64,000 nt of DNA. It comes from Daphnia pulex (Eukaryota; Arthropoda; Branchiopoda; Diplostraca; Daphniidae). Below are positions 21,786-31,633 of this stretch, piece after piece. Below the pieces are notes generated by a model. That model was not told the origin of the DNA. It did not search any database and saw only the letters and a program-made list of their open reading frames with translations. The first letter of the stretch is position 1; each line of letters opens with the position of its first letter. The stretch is from NCBI RefSeq assembly GCF_021134715.1, contig NC_060023.1, forward strand, positions 7,998,001 through 8,062,000. Direction: 5' to 3'. The position numbers and the translations under genes were made by a program.

Positions 21786-23391
21786 TTGACTTATTTCCTA
21801 CGGAAAATATAGCTATTACGCAAGAGATTTAATATTTTTGGCTTCTAAAATTATCTTGTCATATATTATTAGCTATTACATTTGGTTTTTCATTTTTAAC
21901 TTTTGGAAAATGTCAAATATGTCAAAATATGTATATAACATCTGGCGCAGATGTAAAAAAGTTTAGACTTATTAAAGATCCAAAGTCTTAATAATCTTAA
22001 TATAATGCCAAAAACCTCCTAGTTCTTCGACTGTTCTGTTGGCCTATACGTACCGTACTTCACGCGAAGTTTTAGCACAACTTTAAAGGAAATAAGGCGA
22101 TTTTCGTTTCCAAAACTTATTTTTCTCTATATATAGTATAGTAGCAAAACATCTATACTGGAAATGGTGACATGCGGGAAATGAATGAGATTTAGTAGGG
22201 AATCTCCGACGAGTTGCAGCTGCTGGCGCGCCGTCAATTCGCAATCGAAGAAGTGGCTCGGCTTTTGTCACGAAAAGTGAAAATACTCGACCCCAAAAAT
22301 GTTTTCTTCGACCATATGGCGCAACAAAGTCTTCACAAAATTATGGCGAATGAAAGGACATTAGACAGAGGCTAACTTTGTTACATTATTAAGTATGAAG
22401 TGTCCGAAAATAACCGACACATCAACTTGTCCGTGTTTTTTTTTTTTTTTTTTTGAAGGAAAGCTATAAAGATTTCAGGCAATTGGTTTGAAATATTCAA
22501 TGAAAAGTTTGTTATTTTCCCTTGTGGGTGGCGACCTATTTTGAAATTGCCTTGTATTTAACTATGATGCGACTATTCTTTGCCACCAGAAAACTATGTG
22601 ACACTTTTGTTTGATTATTTTGGCTATTCACACCGATAAAAGGTCAGGGATAGTTAATCGTTTCTAGCCAATCTTGTTCCAAGAAATTTTAAAGGCACGA
22701 TATATTTTGCAATGCATTTCTAAATTTACCACTTGCGATACACAGAGTGCGATATGTACATAATAAAAGGAGAAACAAGTAACCAACGTTGTTAACATTC
22801 AGTGAGATCCCCGGAATACTCTAAAAACAAGTTTCATTTGAAATCAAACATAGGATGCACATCAGCTAAGACGACAAATCTAAAAATATTGCTATTATAT
22901 AAATCTTGTATGAGCATCTAATTTTTCCGTGAATTAGTTCAGCGACAGCGACGCTTAAAATAATAACTGCGAGTCAACATGTCAGCCTTATCTAGCCTAT
23001 TCGTCATATTTTAATGTTCTTTTGTTCCTCTTCTATCTCTCCTGACTAGTATGTTTAAATGTCTTATCTTGAACTGTAATTTTTTGAACTTATCTTATCA
23101 TAATTTTGGCTGTCATAAACACAAAGTACCGCGCTGATTAAATAAACCCAAATTATACTTACCCACTGCGCGATAATACAACGCATTTCACTTCGTTTGT
23201 AATTTTTTTTGGTTGCGTTGTCGAAAGAGAGTGCTGCCTTCCAATCAAAAGGGTGATCATTCAGTTAACTTGGCAAATTTTTTTTTTTTTCGAATTTCGG
23301 TGCAATTTAGCCGTCGGCTTCATCTCCTTCCACGAAGAATATCGTTTTCATGTTTATGAAAACGCGCCGGCGCAATCAGACCAGCGTTAAA
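21786..23391. other. Intergenic region upstream of the plus-strand MATH-BTB array
   Basis: AT-rich, with no supported gene. T-runs occur at 22437-22454 and 23279-23290. The last ~50 bases form the leader of the gene at 23392. Confidence 0.5.
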
Positions 23392-24336
23392 ATGGCTTCA
23401 GCAAAAAATATCCGAAATGGTTTATTTTCTATTTCATGGACAGCATATAACAACGGCCAGCAGCAAATTACTGAAGTAAAAAATCTGAATAAAGTTATTC
23501 AATTTTGCAAACTCAGTTATGTAAGGAATGGAGTTAATGCAGTCCTTGAAATGGAAATCCAATTTTCCGATACAACTAAGCCAATCAAAATGGAAAACCT
23601 GCTTGTTGAGGCCTCGAAAAATGGTGTCAAACAGAAAATGGCAATAAATCAATCGAAATGGACAGCTTCATGGAAAGATCAAACCTGCCAATACTGTCAC
23701 TCACACAGTTATTGCTCACAATGTAGAGTCAACCCTCTTGCTACAACTGCTTTAGAGATTCTTATTGATTTGACTCCTGGTTCTCTTAAAAATGGATCAC
23801 AGCATATTCTCGATCACTTGCTGAATCTGTGGAAAACTAAAACACTAGCTGATGTCGAATTCCAATGCGATGGAAAATCAATCAAAGCTCACACATTGAT
23901 CCTGGCTTCTGGTAGCCCTATTCTGGCTGCCATGTTTGAAAACGACTTTAAAGAAAAGCAAGAAAGAGTTGCCAACATCACGGACATCAAAGCCAATATT
24001 TTTGAAAATCTTTTGAAGTACATCTACACTGGAGAAACAGCGTTGGAAACTGAAGTCGAAGATGTATCCGAGTTGCTGGTTGCTGCCGACAAATACGCCG
24101 TAGAAACATTGAAAGAAGAGTGTGCACTGTATTTGTCAAATGATTTAAAAGTGGAAAACGCCGCACGTTATCTAGTAATTGCTCACCTTCATAATTCGAC
24201 CGTGCTTCACGAGTCTACGCTGCAGTTCATGTCGCAGAACGCTAAAGCCGTTTGTGCCCGTAAGGATTGGATGGATATCATCAAGAATTATCCCGAGCTC
24301 TGCTTCCAAGCTACGCAGCTTATGGTGGGCCTGTGA
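23392..24336 (+). CDS. MATH-BTB protein with CX2C-X5-CX2C insert
   Basis: Intronless, 314 aa. The ATG at 23392 (MASAKNIRNGLFSISW) is chosen over the in-frame ATG at 23350 because two paralogs start at the same point. Diverged MATH spans residues 5-127 with Cys pairs 99/102 and 108/111 just before the last strand, LEILIDLTPG. BTB runs from about 140 (LWKTKTLADVEFQC, HTLILASGSPILAAMF, LLKYIYTG). A SPOP-like BACK end follows (VAADKYAVETLKEEC, VENAARYLVIAHLH, DIIKNYPELCFQATQLM). The match to SPOP from YIYTG onward is strong. Expected role: substrate adaptor of a Cullin-3 ligase; substrate unknown. First gene of the plus-strand array and closest to the copy at 28831. Confidence 0.93.
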   Translation: MASAKNIRNGLFSISWTAYNNGQQQITEVKNLNKVIQFCKLSYVRNGVNAVLEMEIQFSDTTKPIKMENLLVEASKNGVKQKMAINQSKWTASWKDQTCQYCHSHSYCSQCRVNPLATTALEILIDLTPGSLKNGSQHILDHLLNLWKTKTLADVEFQCDGKSIKAHTLILASGSPILAAMFENDFKEKQERVANITDIKANIFENLLKYIYTGETALETEVEDVSELLVAADKYAVETLKEECALYLSNDLKVENAARYLVIAHLHNSTVLHESTLQFMSQNAKAVCARKDWMDIIKNYPELCFQATQLMVGL

Positions 24337-25375
24337 AAATGTTTCGCCTTACGAAGATTACCGGTATCGAAAAACCCAAGCAACCGAACCCCACCGACTC
24401 CAAGCGCAACTGCATTCAAAATTCAATCAAAATTGTTTTCATATTCAATTACATTGTGTCATGCTTCGGCTGTTTATGAATTTTCCGATTTCTACGATTA
24501 TTCGTAGATGATGAGCAATACATGAATACAGACAGTTTTAGTTGCAAGTATTTGGTTGATTTAAAGAATTTTTTTGTTGTTTTTTTGTTGTTCTTTGACC
24601 ATATAACCGCAAATATCTGCAGTTTTGCTACAACCCACAGTTATTTTGTTTTTTCTACTATATATCCCACAATAACACGAAATTAAATTTATTCTGGAGA
24701 GAGCAGTGTTATTGAGAGATGAGCAGTGTTATCTATTCCAGAATAGAATTTGGGGTTTTCTTCTTTCATTTTTTTATATAAAAATGCTACAGCAAAAGGC
24801 TAGTTTAGCTTTATCTCCTGAATTAAACCTGTCGCAAACGAAGACTTTCATATTTACATAAAGACTAGATAGACGATCGATTAGGAAATTTTTCGAGTGG
24901 GAAAATGCTGTTGCTTTTATTATATCGCCTCCCACGCAATTTCTTTTCTACTAATGCTGCGCGAATCTCCCTGAAAACGAATCACTCGACTTTCGTTCAC
25001 TCGATTCCATACATTGAAAGATTTTTAAAATCAATATTTTTGGAGTTCCCATAACGAAGCTGTCTTGTTTCGAATCTGAACTGACGATGATTTTCCCAGC
25101 CACCCTATTTTCACACCATATAGTTCGGTTATTGGCAATGGGTGAGCGTGGGTGGTGTGTTTCTCAACTGTTTGGCTACCGCCTTTCCATTCAATCCACT
25201 CGAAACTTGGCATTGTGATTACGAAAATAAGGTCTTTCTCGAACGAATAATCCGAGTCTCGAGAGATACTACAAGGACCGAAGTGGTAGTTCTGTTTTTA
25301 GTCTCCGATTCACGAGAGAGGAGAGCAAACGCGCAATTAGTTGCGCTGTCGTCGCCAAGTTCGCTTGAGCACGGC
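24337..25375. other. 3' flank and duplicated upstream region
   Basis: No gene. From about 24900 the sequence matches the upstream regions at 28360-28620 and 30200-30640 in order (the strings cacaccatat, gttcggtt and gtgggtggt recur), so it is part of the duplicated array unit. Confidence 0.6.
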
Positions 25376-25925
25376 ATGACGACAGGACGGGAAATTCGAG
25401 GGCCTTTTTTTGATTTCATGGAAAAATCTCTGTCGTGATAAAAGTAAATAAGCGATGTCCACGCAGACAGATAAAAGCAGCTGCGATTCACAAATAGTTC
25501 TCGAGGTGGAAATCGCACAACAAAAGATGAATTTAATCGGATTGAAGCGGAGAACTTCATGGAGAGCGCAGTTAGTTGTCGACAGGTGCCAGATCTGCAA
25601 CTAATCAAAACATTATTTGGAGATTTTCGTCGATTTTAACAATTTTCTAGTTGTATTGGATAGTGCGATTACCAAAAGGACTCGGGTGTTGAACCTGTAC
25701 AAAAAATCCTGATCCCTTATTCTAACCGATTCTAACGTCGTTATGCGAATAAACTTCATTTGAAGCCCACACCTTCATCCCCGCCACTGCAAGCTCCGTA
25801 CTGGCTGCCATGTTTCAACACGACTGCAAAGAAAATCAAAAGACAATAATTCGACGATATTCAACTTAAAACTTCTTCATTGTTTCAAGGTTTCAACCTT
25901 CAACACTGGATACGCTGAATTGGAA
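25376..25925 (+). pseudogene. MATH-BTB pseudogene, copy of the 30647 gene
   Basis: Starts ATGACGACAGGACGG, parallel to ATGGCGACAGGAAAG at 30647, but the frame shifts and hits TGA after 20 codons. Further matching blocks follow in order: ttctcgaggtggaaatcg, caacaaaagatgaattt, gaagcccacac, and the block ggctgccatgtttcaacacg. Large internal pieces are lost and the end after about 25925 is gone. Its promoter region was duplicated along with it. Confidence 0.85.
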
Positions 25926-26011
25926 AATTAGACGCGAACTGACAGACAGACCGTTGTCAAGCTTATTTTTGTTTCGTGTAGCCTCAGGGAGTAGGCAGTA
26001 GGCTATATCTC

Positions 26012-26022
26012 TCAGCTGATCA
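26012..26022 (+). promoter_or_regulatory. Conserved TCAGCTGATCA promoter element
   Basis: TCAGCTGATCA lies 56 bases before the ATG at 26078 and recurs at 28710-28720 before the ATG at 28831, in both cases followed by a Cys-rich-family leader ending gagtctgcgttaaaa. TCAGT-like initiator cores lie just downstream. Confidence 0.4.
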
Positions 26023-26077
26023 CACCATTGTTTGGTCAGTCGTGGTCGTGTTCTAGATCTAGGAGTCTGCGTTAAAA

Positions 26078-27010
26078 ATGGCTTCAGCAAAACAAATAAG
26101 AGATGGCTTAATGTCTATTTCATGGAATACTACTACTACAGCACTTAACAGAAGTGTTAAAGTACAAAATCTTTCTGGTGTTTTTAAATATTGCACACTC
26201 ATTTTTACAAAGGATGGAGTCAATTCAGTCCTTACAATGAAAATGTGTTTTACCTGTGGAACTAAGCCAATCGAAAAGGAAAAAATGCTTGTTGAGGTAA
26301 CCCAAAATGGTGTCAAACAGCTAATGAAAATAAGTAAAACTAAATGGAAACCTTCCTCTGAAACCTCCCCCTACTCTCACTACTACAGTTGGCACATTTT
26401 GATGGGTACATACCCTATTTTTGGGAAACCTACTGTTGAAATTGATTTTGAGATTCTCATTGATTTGACTCCTGGTTCTCTTAAAAATGGATCACAGCAT
26501 GTTCTCGATCACTTGCTGAATCTGTGGAAAACTAAAACACTAGCTGATGTTGAATTCCAATGCGATGGAAAATCCATCAAAGCTCACTCTTTGATTCTGG
26601 CCTCTAGTAGCCCTGTTCTGGCTGCCATGTTTGAAAACGACTTTGAAGAAAAACAGAAAAGAATTGCCAACATCACGGACATCAAAGCCAATATTTTTGA
26701 AAATCTTTTGCAACACATCTACACTGGAGAGGTCGCCCTGGAAACTGAAGTCGAAGATGTTGCTGATTTACTGGTTGCTGCCGACAAATACGCCGTTGAA
26801 ACATTGAAAGAAGAGTGTGCACTGTATTTGTCAAATGATTTAAAAGTGGAAAACGCCGCACGTTATCTAGTAATTGCTCACCTTCACAATTCGACCGTGC
26901 TTCACGAGTCTACACTGCAATTTATGTCGAAGAATGCTAAAGTCGTTTGCGCTCGAGAGGATTGGATGGATGTTATCAAGAATTATCCCGAGCTCTATGG
27001 AACGCCATAG
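26078..27010 (+). CDS. MATH-BTB protein, C-terminus altered by a transposon
   Basis: Intronless, 310 aa, starting MASAKQIRDGLMSISW. MATH, BTB (LADVEFQC, HSLILASSSPVLAAMF, LLQHIYTG) and BACK regions match the paralogs at 23392 and 28831. Translation runs normally to KNYPEL and then enters an 853-bp foldback insertion and stops after YGTP. The lost ~11-residue tail (CFQATQLMVGL in paralogs) is still readable in diverged form at 27855-27890 beyond the insertion. The MATH cysteine pairs are absent; that loop instead reads SPYSHYYSWHILMGTYP. The BTB-BACK core is intact, so the product may still fold. Confidence 0.85.
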   Translation: MASAKQIRDGLMSISWNTTTTALNRSVKVQNLSGVFKYCTLIFTKDGVNSVLTMKMCFTCGTKPIEKEKMLVEVTQNGVKQLMKISKTKWKPSSETSPYSHYYSWHILMGTYPIFGKPTVEIDFEILIDLTPGSLKNGSQHVLDHLLNLWKTKTLADVEFQCDGKSIKAHSLILASSSPVLAAMFENDFEEKQKRIANITDIKANIFENLLQHIYTGEVALETEVEDVADLLVAADKYAVETLKEECALYLSNDLKVENAARYLVIAHLHNSTVLHESTLQFMSKNAKVVCAREDWMDVIKNYPELYGTP

Positions 27011-27848
27011 TGATAATGAATTAAGTGCTCGAAAATTAAGTGCTCGGTCCAATTAAGTGCTCGAAAATTTAGTGCTCGGTCCTTTTCGCCTACTAGAGGG
27101 CGGGCCTATTTTTATCGTTTCTCCTCCCCTTGGAGGGGGAGATCGGAGACATCGATAAAAATGCAATAGTTTTGAAACAATTGATTAGGGAACAGACGAA
27201 GTTTCCCGGTGTGTCACGCTGTCAGTCCTGTGGTCCGTGAGTTGTCGTGGACTTTTATTGTGTTGTTTCTCATTTGCAATTCTTGCTCATCATTTCTATT
27301 CCGGTAAGTTGAACAAGTGTTTCTCTTCTTATCGCCAATTGCTTAACTAATTTCGTTCTTTTACCAGATCCTGAGCCTATCTTTGGAAATTTTGGTTAAA
27401 TTCTTTTTGGTATGCTAATCTGCTCAGAGATTTTAACAGAATTTAACCAAAATTTCCAAAATAGGCTCAGGATCTGGTAAAAGAACGAAATTAGTTAAGC
27501 AATTGGTGATTAGAAGAAAAACACTTGTTCAACTTACCGGAATAGAAATGATAAGCAAGAATTGCAGATGAGAAACAACACAACACAATGTAAAAGTTCA
27601 CGACAACTCACGGACCACAGGACAGACAGCGTGACACCCCGGGAAACTTCGTCTGTTAATCAATTGTTTCAAAACTATTGCATTTAAATCAATATCTCCG
27701 ATCTCCTCCTCCAAGGGGAGGAGAAAGGACAAAAATAGGCCCGCCCCCTAGTAGGCGAAAAGCACCGAGCACTAAATTTTCGAGCACTTAATTGGACCGA
27801 GCACTAAATTTTCAAGCACTTAATTCATTATCACTATGGCGTTCCATA
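26996..27848. mobile_element. 853-bp foldback DNA transposon in a MATH-BTB gene
   Basis: Two ~410-bp near-perfect inverted arms (26996-27404 and 27438-27848) flank a 33-bp spacer. Both ends read TATGGAACGCCATAG inward. The insertion is flanked by GAGCTC on both sides (26990-26995 and 27849-27854), and GAGCTC occurs once at the same codons in the uninterrupted paralogs, so it is a 6-bp target duplication. Each arm carries a consensus 64-nt intron pointing inward (GTAAGT at 27304 to CAG at 27367, and its mirror at 27537-27474). No transposase frame exists, so it is non-autonomous. A 6-bp duplication suggests IS3EU-like elements; that superfamily call is from memory and untested. Confidence 0.93.
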
Positions 27849-28830
27849 GAGCTCAGCTTTGAAGCCACTCAACGTATGGTCGGCCAGTGAAGATGTTTCG
27901 TCTTTCGAAGATTACCGGAAAACTGGATTCCGAGTTCGCAACATTTTTGTAACCAGAAATTAATCAAGATGTTTTTGTTGTTAAATTACCCTGTGTGTTG
28001 TGCTGTGGCTGGTTTTGAGTTACCCGTGTTCTAGGAATATTCCTAGATTTTTTAGCAATACAGAAAGTTCGATTTTCAAATGTTTGATTGATTTAAAGTG
28101 TTACTTTTCTAAAATTATATTCTGATTAATGTATATGTATAGTTATTTTCTTCTGCTTCTCCATAATGACTATGGGAAGCATTCAAGAATCAAGAGTGTG
28201 TTAATAATTCCATATTCTGGATTAAAATTTTAAGTTTTCCCTTTTTATTGTAAATATTATTCAACAGTTATAAAAAGGGTAGTACTTCCGTATTCAAAGT
28301 GTCGCAAACGAAATGATTTAAATTTGTATAGTAGGCTTGCGATCGAAAAGTGAAAATGTTGGAAAATGTTTTTGCTTTCATCGTCGCCTCCCACTAAATT
28401 AATTCTTTCATAAATGCTGTGCTAATAACCCTGAGAACAAATCGCTCATCGACTTTCAGTCACTGGACTCCATTTTGAAACATGAAGATACTCATTTTTG
28501 TTTGGGTTCCGTTCCGGTTCCCATACGAAGATTCTGAATCTGAGCTAACGAAGTAACGATTCTCCTCCCCCTGCTGTTTTCAAAAGGGGTGAGTGTGTGA
28601 CGTGTGGGGTGGGCGGTATTTGAGTATTTCTCAACAGTGTTTTGGGCCTTTGCCCTTTGGCTACTTTTCTAATGGAAAGGGGCCATTTAACCATTTTTCC
28701 TCAGGCAGTTCAGCTGATCAGGTCACTGTTTAGTGTTTATTACATCCATTGCCATTTCCTGGGTTTAGTTATTAGTTAGTCGAGGATCGTCTATCGTGCT
28801 CTTCGTCGCTCTTAGAGTCTGCGTTAAAAG
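27849..28830. other. Interrupted gene tail and intergenic unit
   Basis: 27849-27890 holds the displaced end of the 26078 gene. The rest is a copy of the array's intergenic unit (compare 24900-25140 and 30200-30440), followed by a promoter region with TCAGCTGATCA at 28710-28720. Confidence 0.6.
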
Positions 28831-29775
28831 ATGGCTTCAGCACAAAAAATCCGAGATGGGTTATTTTCTATTACATGGAATACTGCAACACCCAGAACCC
28901 AGCAGCAAACTCTGGATATAAAAGATCTTACAGATTTAACATTTTGCCAACTCTTTTATACAAGGAATGGAGTTAATGCAGTCCTTGAAATGGAAATCCA
29001 TTTTTCCGATACAACTAAGCCAATCAAAATGGAAAACGTGCTTGTTGAGGCCTGGAAAAATGGTGTCAAACAGAAAATGACAATCAATCAATCGAAATGG
29101 ACAGCTAACTGGAATGGAGGAAACTGCCAATACTGCCACACGCACAGTCAGTGCTCACAATGTAGAGTAAACCCTGTTACTTCAATTGGTTTTGTGATTC
29201 TCATCGATTTAACTCCTGGTTCTCTTAAAAAAGGATCACTACATGTTCTCGATCACTTGCTGAATCTGTGGAAAACTAAGACACTAGCTGATGTTGAATT
29301 CCAATGCGATGGAAAATCAATCAAAGCTCACACCTTGATCCTGGCTTCTGGTAGCCCTGTTCTCGCTGTCATGTTTCAAAATGACTTTAAAGAAAAGCAA
29401 GAAAGAGTTGTCAACATCACAGATATCAAAGCAAATATTTTTGAAAATCTTTTGCGATACATCTACACCGGAGAAGTAGCTCTGGAAACTGAGGTCGAAG
29501 ATGTTACCGAGTTGCTGATTGCTGCCGAAAAATACGCCGTTGAAACATTGAAAGAAGAGTGTGCACTTTACTTGTCACGGGATTTAAAGGTGGAAAACGC
29601 GGCTCGTTATCTAGTATTGGCTCACCTTCACAATTCGACCATGCTTCACGAGTCTACACTGCAGTTTATGTCGCAGAACGCTAAAGCCGTTTGTGCCCGC
29701 AAGGATTGGATGGATATCATCAAGAATTATCCCGAGCTCTGCTTCCAAGCTACGCAGCTTATGGTCGGCCTGTGA
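28831..29775 (+). CDS. MATH-BTB protein with CX2C-X5-CX2C insert
   Basis: Intronless, 314 aa, starting MASAQKIRDGLFSITW. Its domain order and length match the copy at 23392. Residues 99-111 carry the same four-cysteine insert (CQYC, then five residues, then CSQC). BTB has LADVEFQC, HTLILASGSPVLAVMF (Val for the usual Ala), YIYTGEVALE, and a BACK end closing in DIIKNYPELCFQATQLMVGL. The leader gagtctgcgttaaaa just before the ATG is shared with the 26078 gene. Expected Cullin-3 adaptor; substrate unknown. Confidence 0.93.
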   Translation: MASAQKIRDGLFSITWNTATPRTQQQTLDIKDLTDLTFCQLFYTRNGVNAVLEMEIHFSDTTKPIKMENVLVEAWKNGVKQKMTINQSKWTANWNGGNCQYCHTHSQCSQCRVNPVTSIGFVILIDLTPGSLKKGSLHVLDHLLNLWKTKTLADVEFQCDGKSIKAHTLILASGSPVLAVMFQNDFKEKQERVVNITDIKANIFENLLRYIYTGEVALETEVEDVTELLIAAEKYAVETLKEECALYLSRDLKVENAARYLVLAHLHNSTMLHESTLQFMSQNAKAVCARKDWMDIIKNYPELCFQATQLMVGL

Positions 29776-30646
29776 AAATATTTCGCCTTACGAAATACGA
29801 AGATTACCGAAAAACAGGGATTCCAACCGCAAGAAACCAATCAAGATACTTTTCATGTTCAATTACCCTGTGTGTTATGCTGTGGCTTCTTTTGAGTTAT
29901 TCGAGTTCTAGGAATATTCTAGATGATGAGTAATACAGAAATTTTGATTTGCAAGTGTTTGATTTATTTAGTGTTTATACGATTTTTTTTTAAACAAAAT
30001 TACTGTCTGACTTTAGTAGTCATTCTTTTTCTGCCTCTCATCCACAATGACAATTAAAAGCATTCCAGAGAGTGCCTTAGTATTACATATTCTCATACTG
30101 GATTTAAATTTTTGCTTTTCCTTAACATTTGCTGCTATTAATTTATTTTATACAATAACGGTAGCCTATATATATTTCGCAAAATTTGTTCAAGTCGGAA
30201 AATGTTTTTGCTTTCGTCGTCACCTCACACTACATTCTTTTATAAATGCTGCGCTAATCTCCCTGAGAACAAATGACTTACAGTCGTCACTTGACTCCAT
30301 TTTGAAACATGAAAACAAAAATTACTATTTTGTTTGGGTTACCCACAACGAAGGTTTCAAATCCGAGCTAACGATTCCCCATCCCTCTTTTTTCACACCA
30401 TATTGTTCGGTTGCCGATGGGTGAGTGTGGGTGGTATTTCTCAGCTGTTTTTTGGCAACCCCCTTTCCATTTTAACAGCTATAACGTTGTGATTGCGACA
30501 GAAGGGCTTTCTCGGACGAATAATCTTTTAGTCTCGAGAGAACCAAGAGCCAAAGTGGTAGGTGAGTTTTCAGTCGTCTCCACTTGAAACGCGCAATCAG
30601 AGTGCTCTGCGGCGTCGCAAACTTTCGCTTGTTTAAAGGACTTGAC
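29776..30646. other. Duplicated intergenic unit
   Basis: No separate gene. 30200-30640 parallels 24900-25370 base block by base block and forms the upstream region of the gene at 30647. Confidence 0.55.
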
Positions 30647-31633
30647 ATGGCGACAGGAAAGAAAATTCGCGAAGGACTTTTCTTGATTTCATGGAAAAAT
30701 TACCACCACACGCCTAATAAGGAAACCAACGAAAATGTACAGCAGCTCGATAAAAACATTTTCGAAATTTGCAAATTAAGTTCTAAAGAAGTCAAATCAG
30801 CACTGCAATTGCAAACGGTTCTCGAGGTGGAAATCGTCCTGGCCAAGGCGATCAAGTCAGCACACAAATTGGAATCAATGACCATTCTAGCCACCAAAAC
30901 GTTGGATGAGGATCAACGAAACGAAACGGTCGAAACCCAACAAAAGATGAATTTCATCGGAACCAAGTGGAGATCTTCATGGACAGAGCAGTTGGTGGTC
31001 GGCTCTTGCCATCATTGCCAGAGCAGTTACAGAAGAAATTTTTTCAAGATCCTCATCGATTTCAATCCGTTTACCGCCGATGTTGTGCGAAGTGCGACTA
31101 TCAAAAAGACTCAGCTATTGAATCTGTGGAAAATGAAAATTCCTTCTGACGTCGTTATCAAGTGCGAAGAAAAGTCGTTTGAAGCCCACACTTTCATTCT
31201 CGAAGCTGGCAGCCCCGTCCTGGCCGCCATGTTTCAACACGACTGCGAAGAAAATCAGAAGAAAATCATTGAAATCGCAGACATTCAACCGAATGTCTTC
31301 CGAAAACTTCTTCATTATTTCTACACCGGAGATGCCAACTTGGAGCAGGACGCGGATGTAGCGGAGCTGATGGTAGCGGCAGACAAGTACGCTGTCGATT
31401 CGTTAAAAGAAGAATGCGGTCAGCATTTATCGCACAAGTTGACGGTGGAAAATGCCGGCCATTATCTCGTCTTGGCCCATACGATCAATGCCGCTAAGCT
31501 TCGCGAATCCTCACTGAATTTCATGGCTAGAAACGCCAAAGCCATTTGTTCGCGTCGCAAGGAGTGGATTGAGATTACCAAGAGTTACCCGGAGCTCTGC
31601 TTGGACATTATGCAATTGATGGCGGTTTTCTAA
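30647..31633 (+). CDS. MATH-BTB protein, divergent array member
   Basis: Intronless, 328 aa from the ATG at 30647 (MATGKKIREGLFLISW); the 21-residue upstream extension does not fit paralogs. MATH is longer than in its neighbours and retains one cysteine pair (SCHHC). BTB reads PSDVVIKC, HTFILEAGSPVLAAMFQ, LLHYFYTGDA; BACK reads VAADKYAVDSLKEECG, VENAGHYLVLAHT, ITKSYPELCLDIMQLM. It is more GC-rich than the other three plus-strand genes and has a decayed duplicate at 25376. Expected Cullin-3 adaptor; substrate unknown. Confidence 0.92.
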   Translation: MATGKKIREGLFLISWKNYHHTPNKETNENVQQLDKNIFEICKLSSKEVKSALQLQTVLEVEIVLAKAIKSAHKLESMTILATKTLDEDQRNETVETQQKMNFIGTKWRSSWTEQLVVGSCHHCQSSYRRNFFKILIDFNPFTADVVRSATIKKTQLLNLWKMKIPSDVVIKCEEKSFEAHTFILEAGSPVLAAMFQHDCEENQKKIIEIADIQPNVFRKLLHYFYTGDANLEQDADVAELMVAADKYAVDSLKEECGQHLSHKLTVENAGHYLVLAHTINAAKLRESSLNFMARNAKAICSRRKEWIEITKSYPELCLDIMQLMAVF

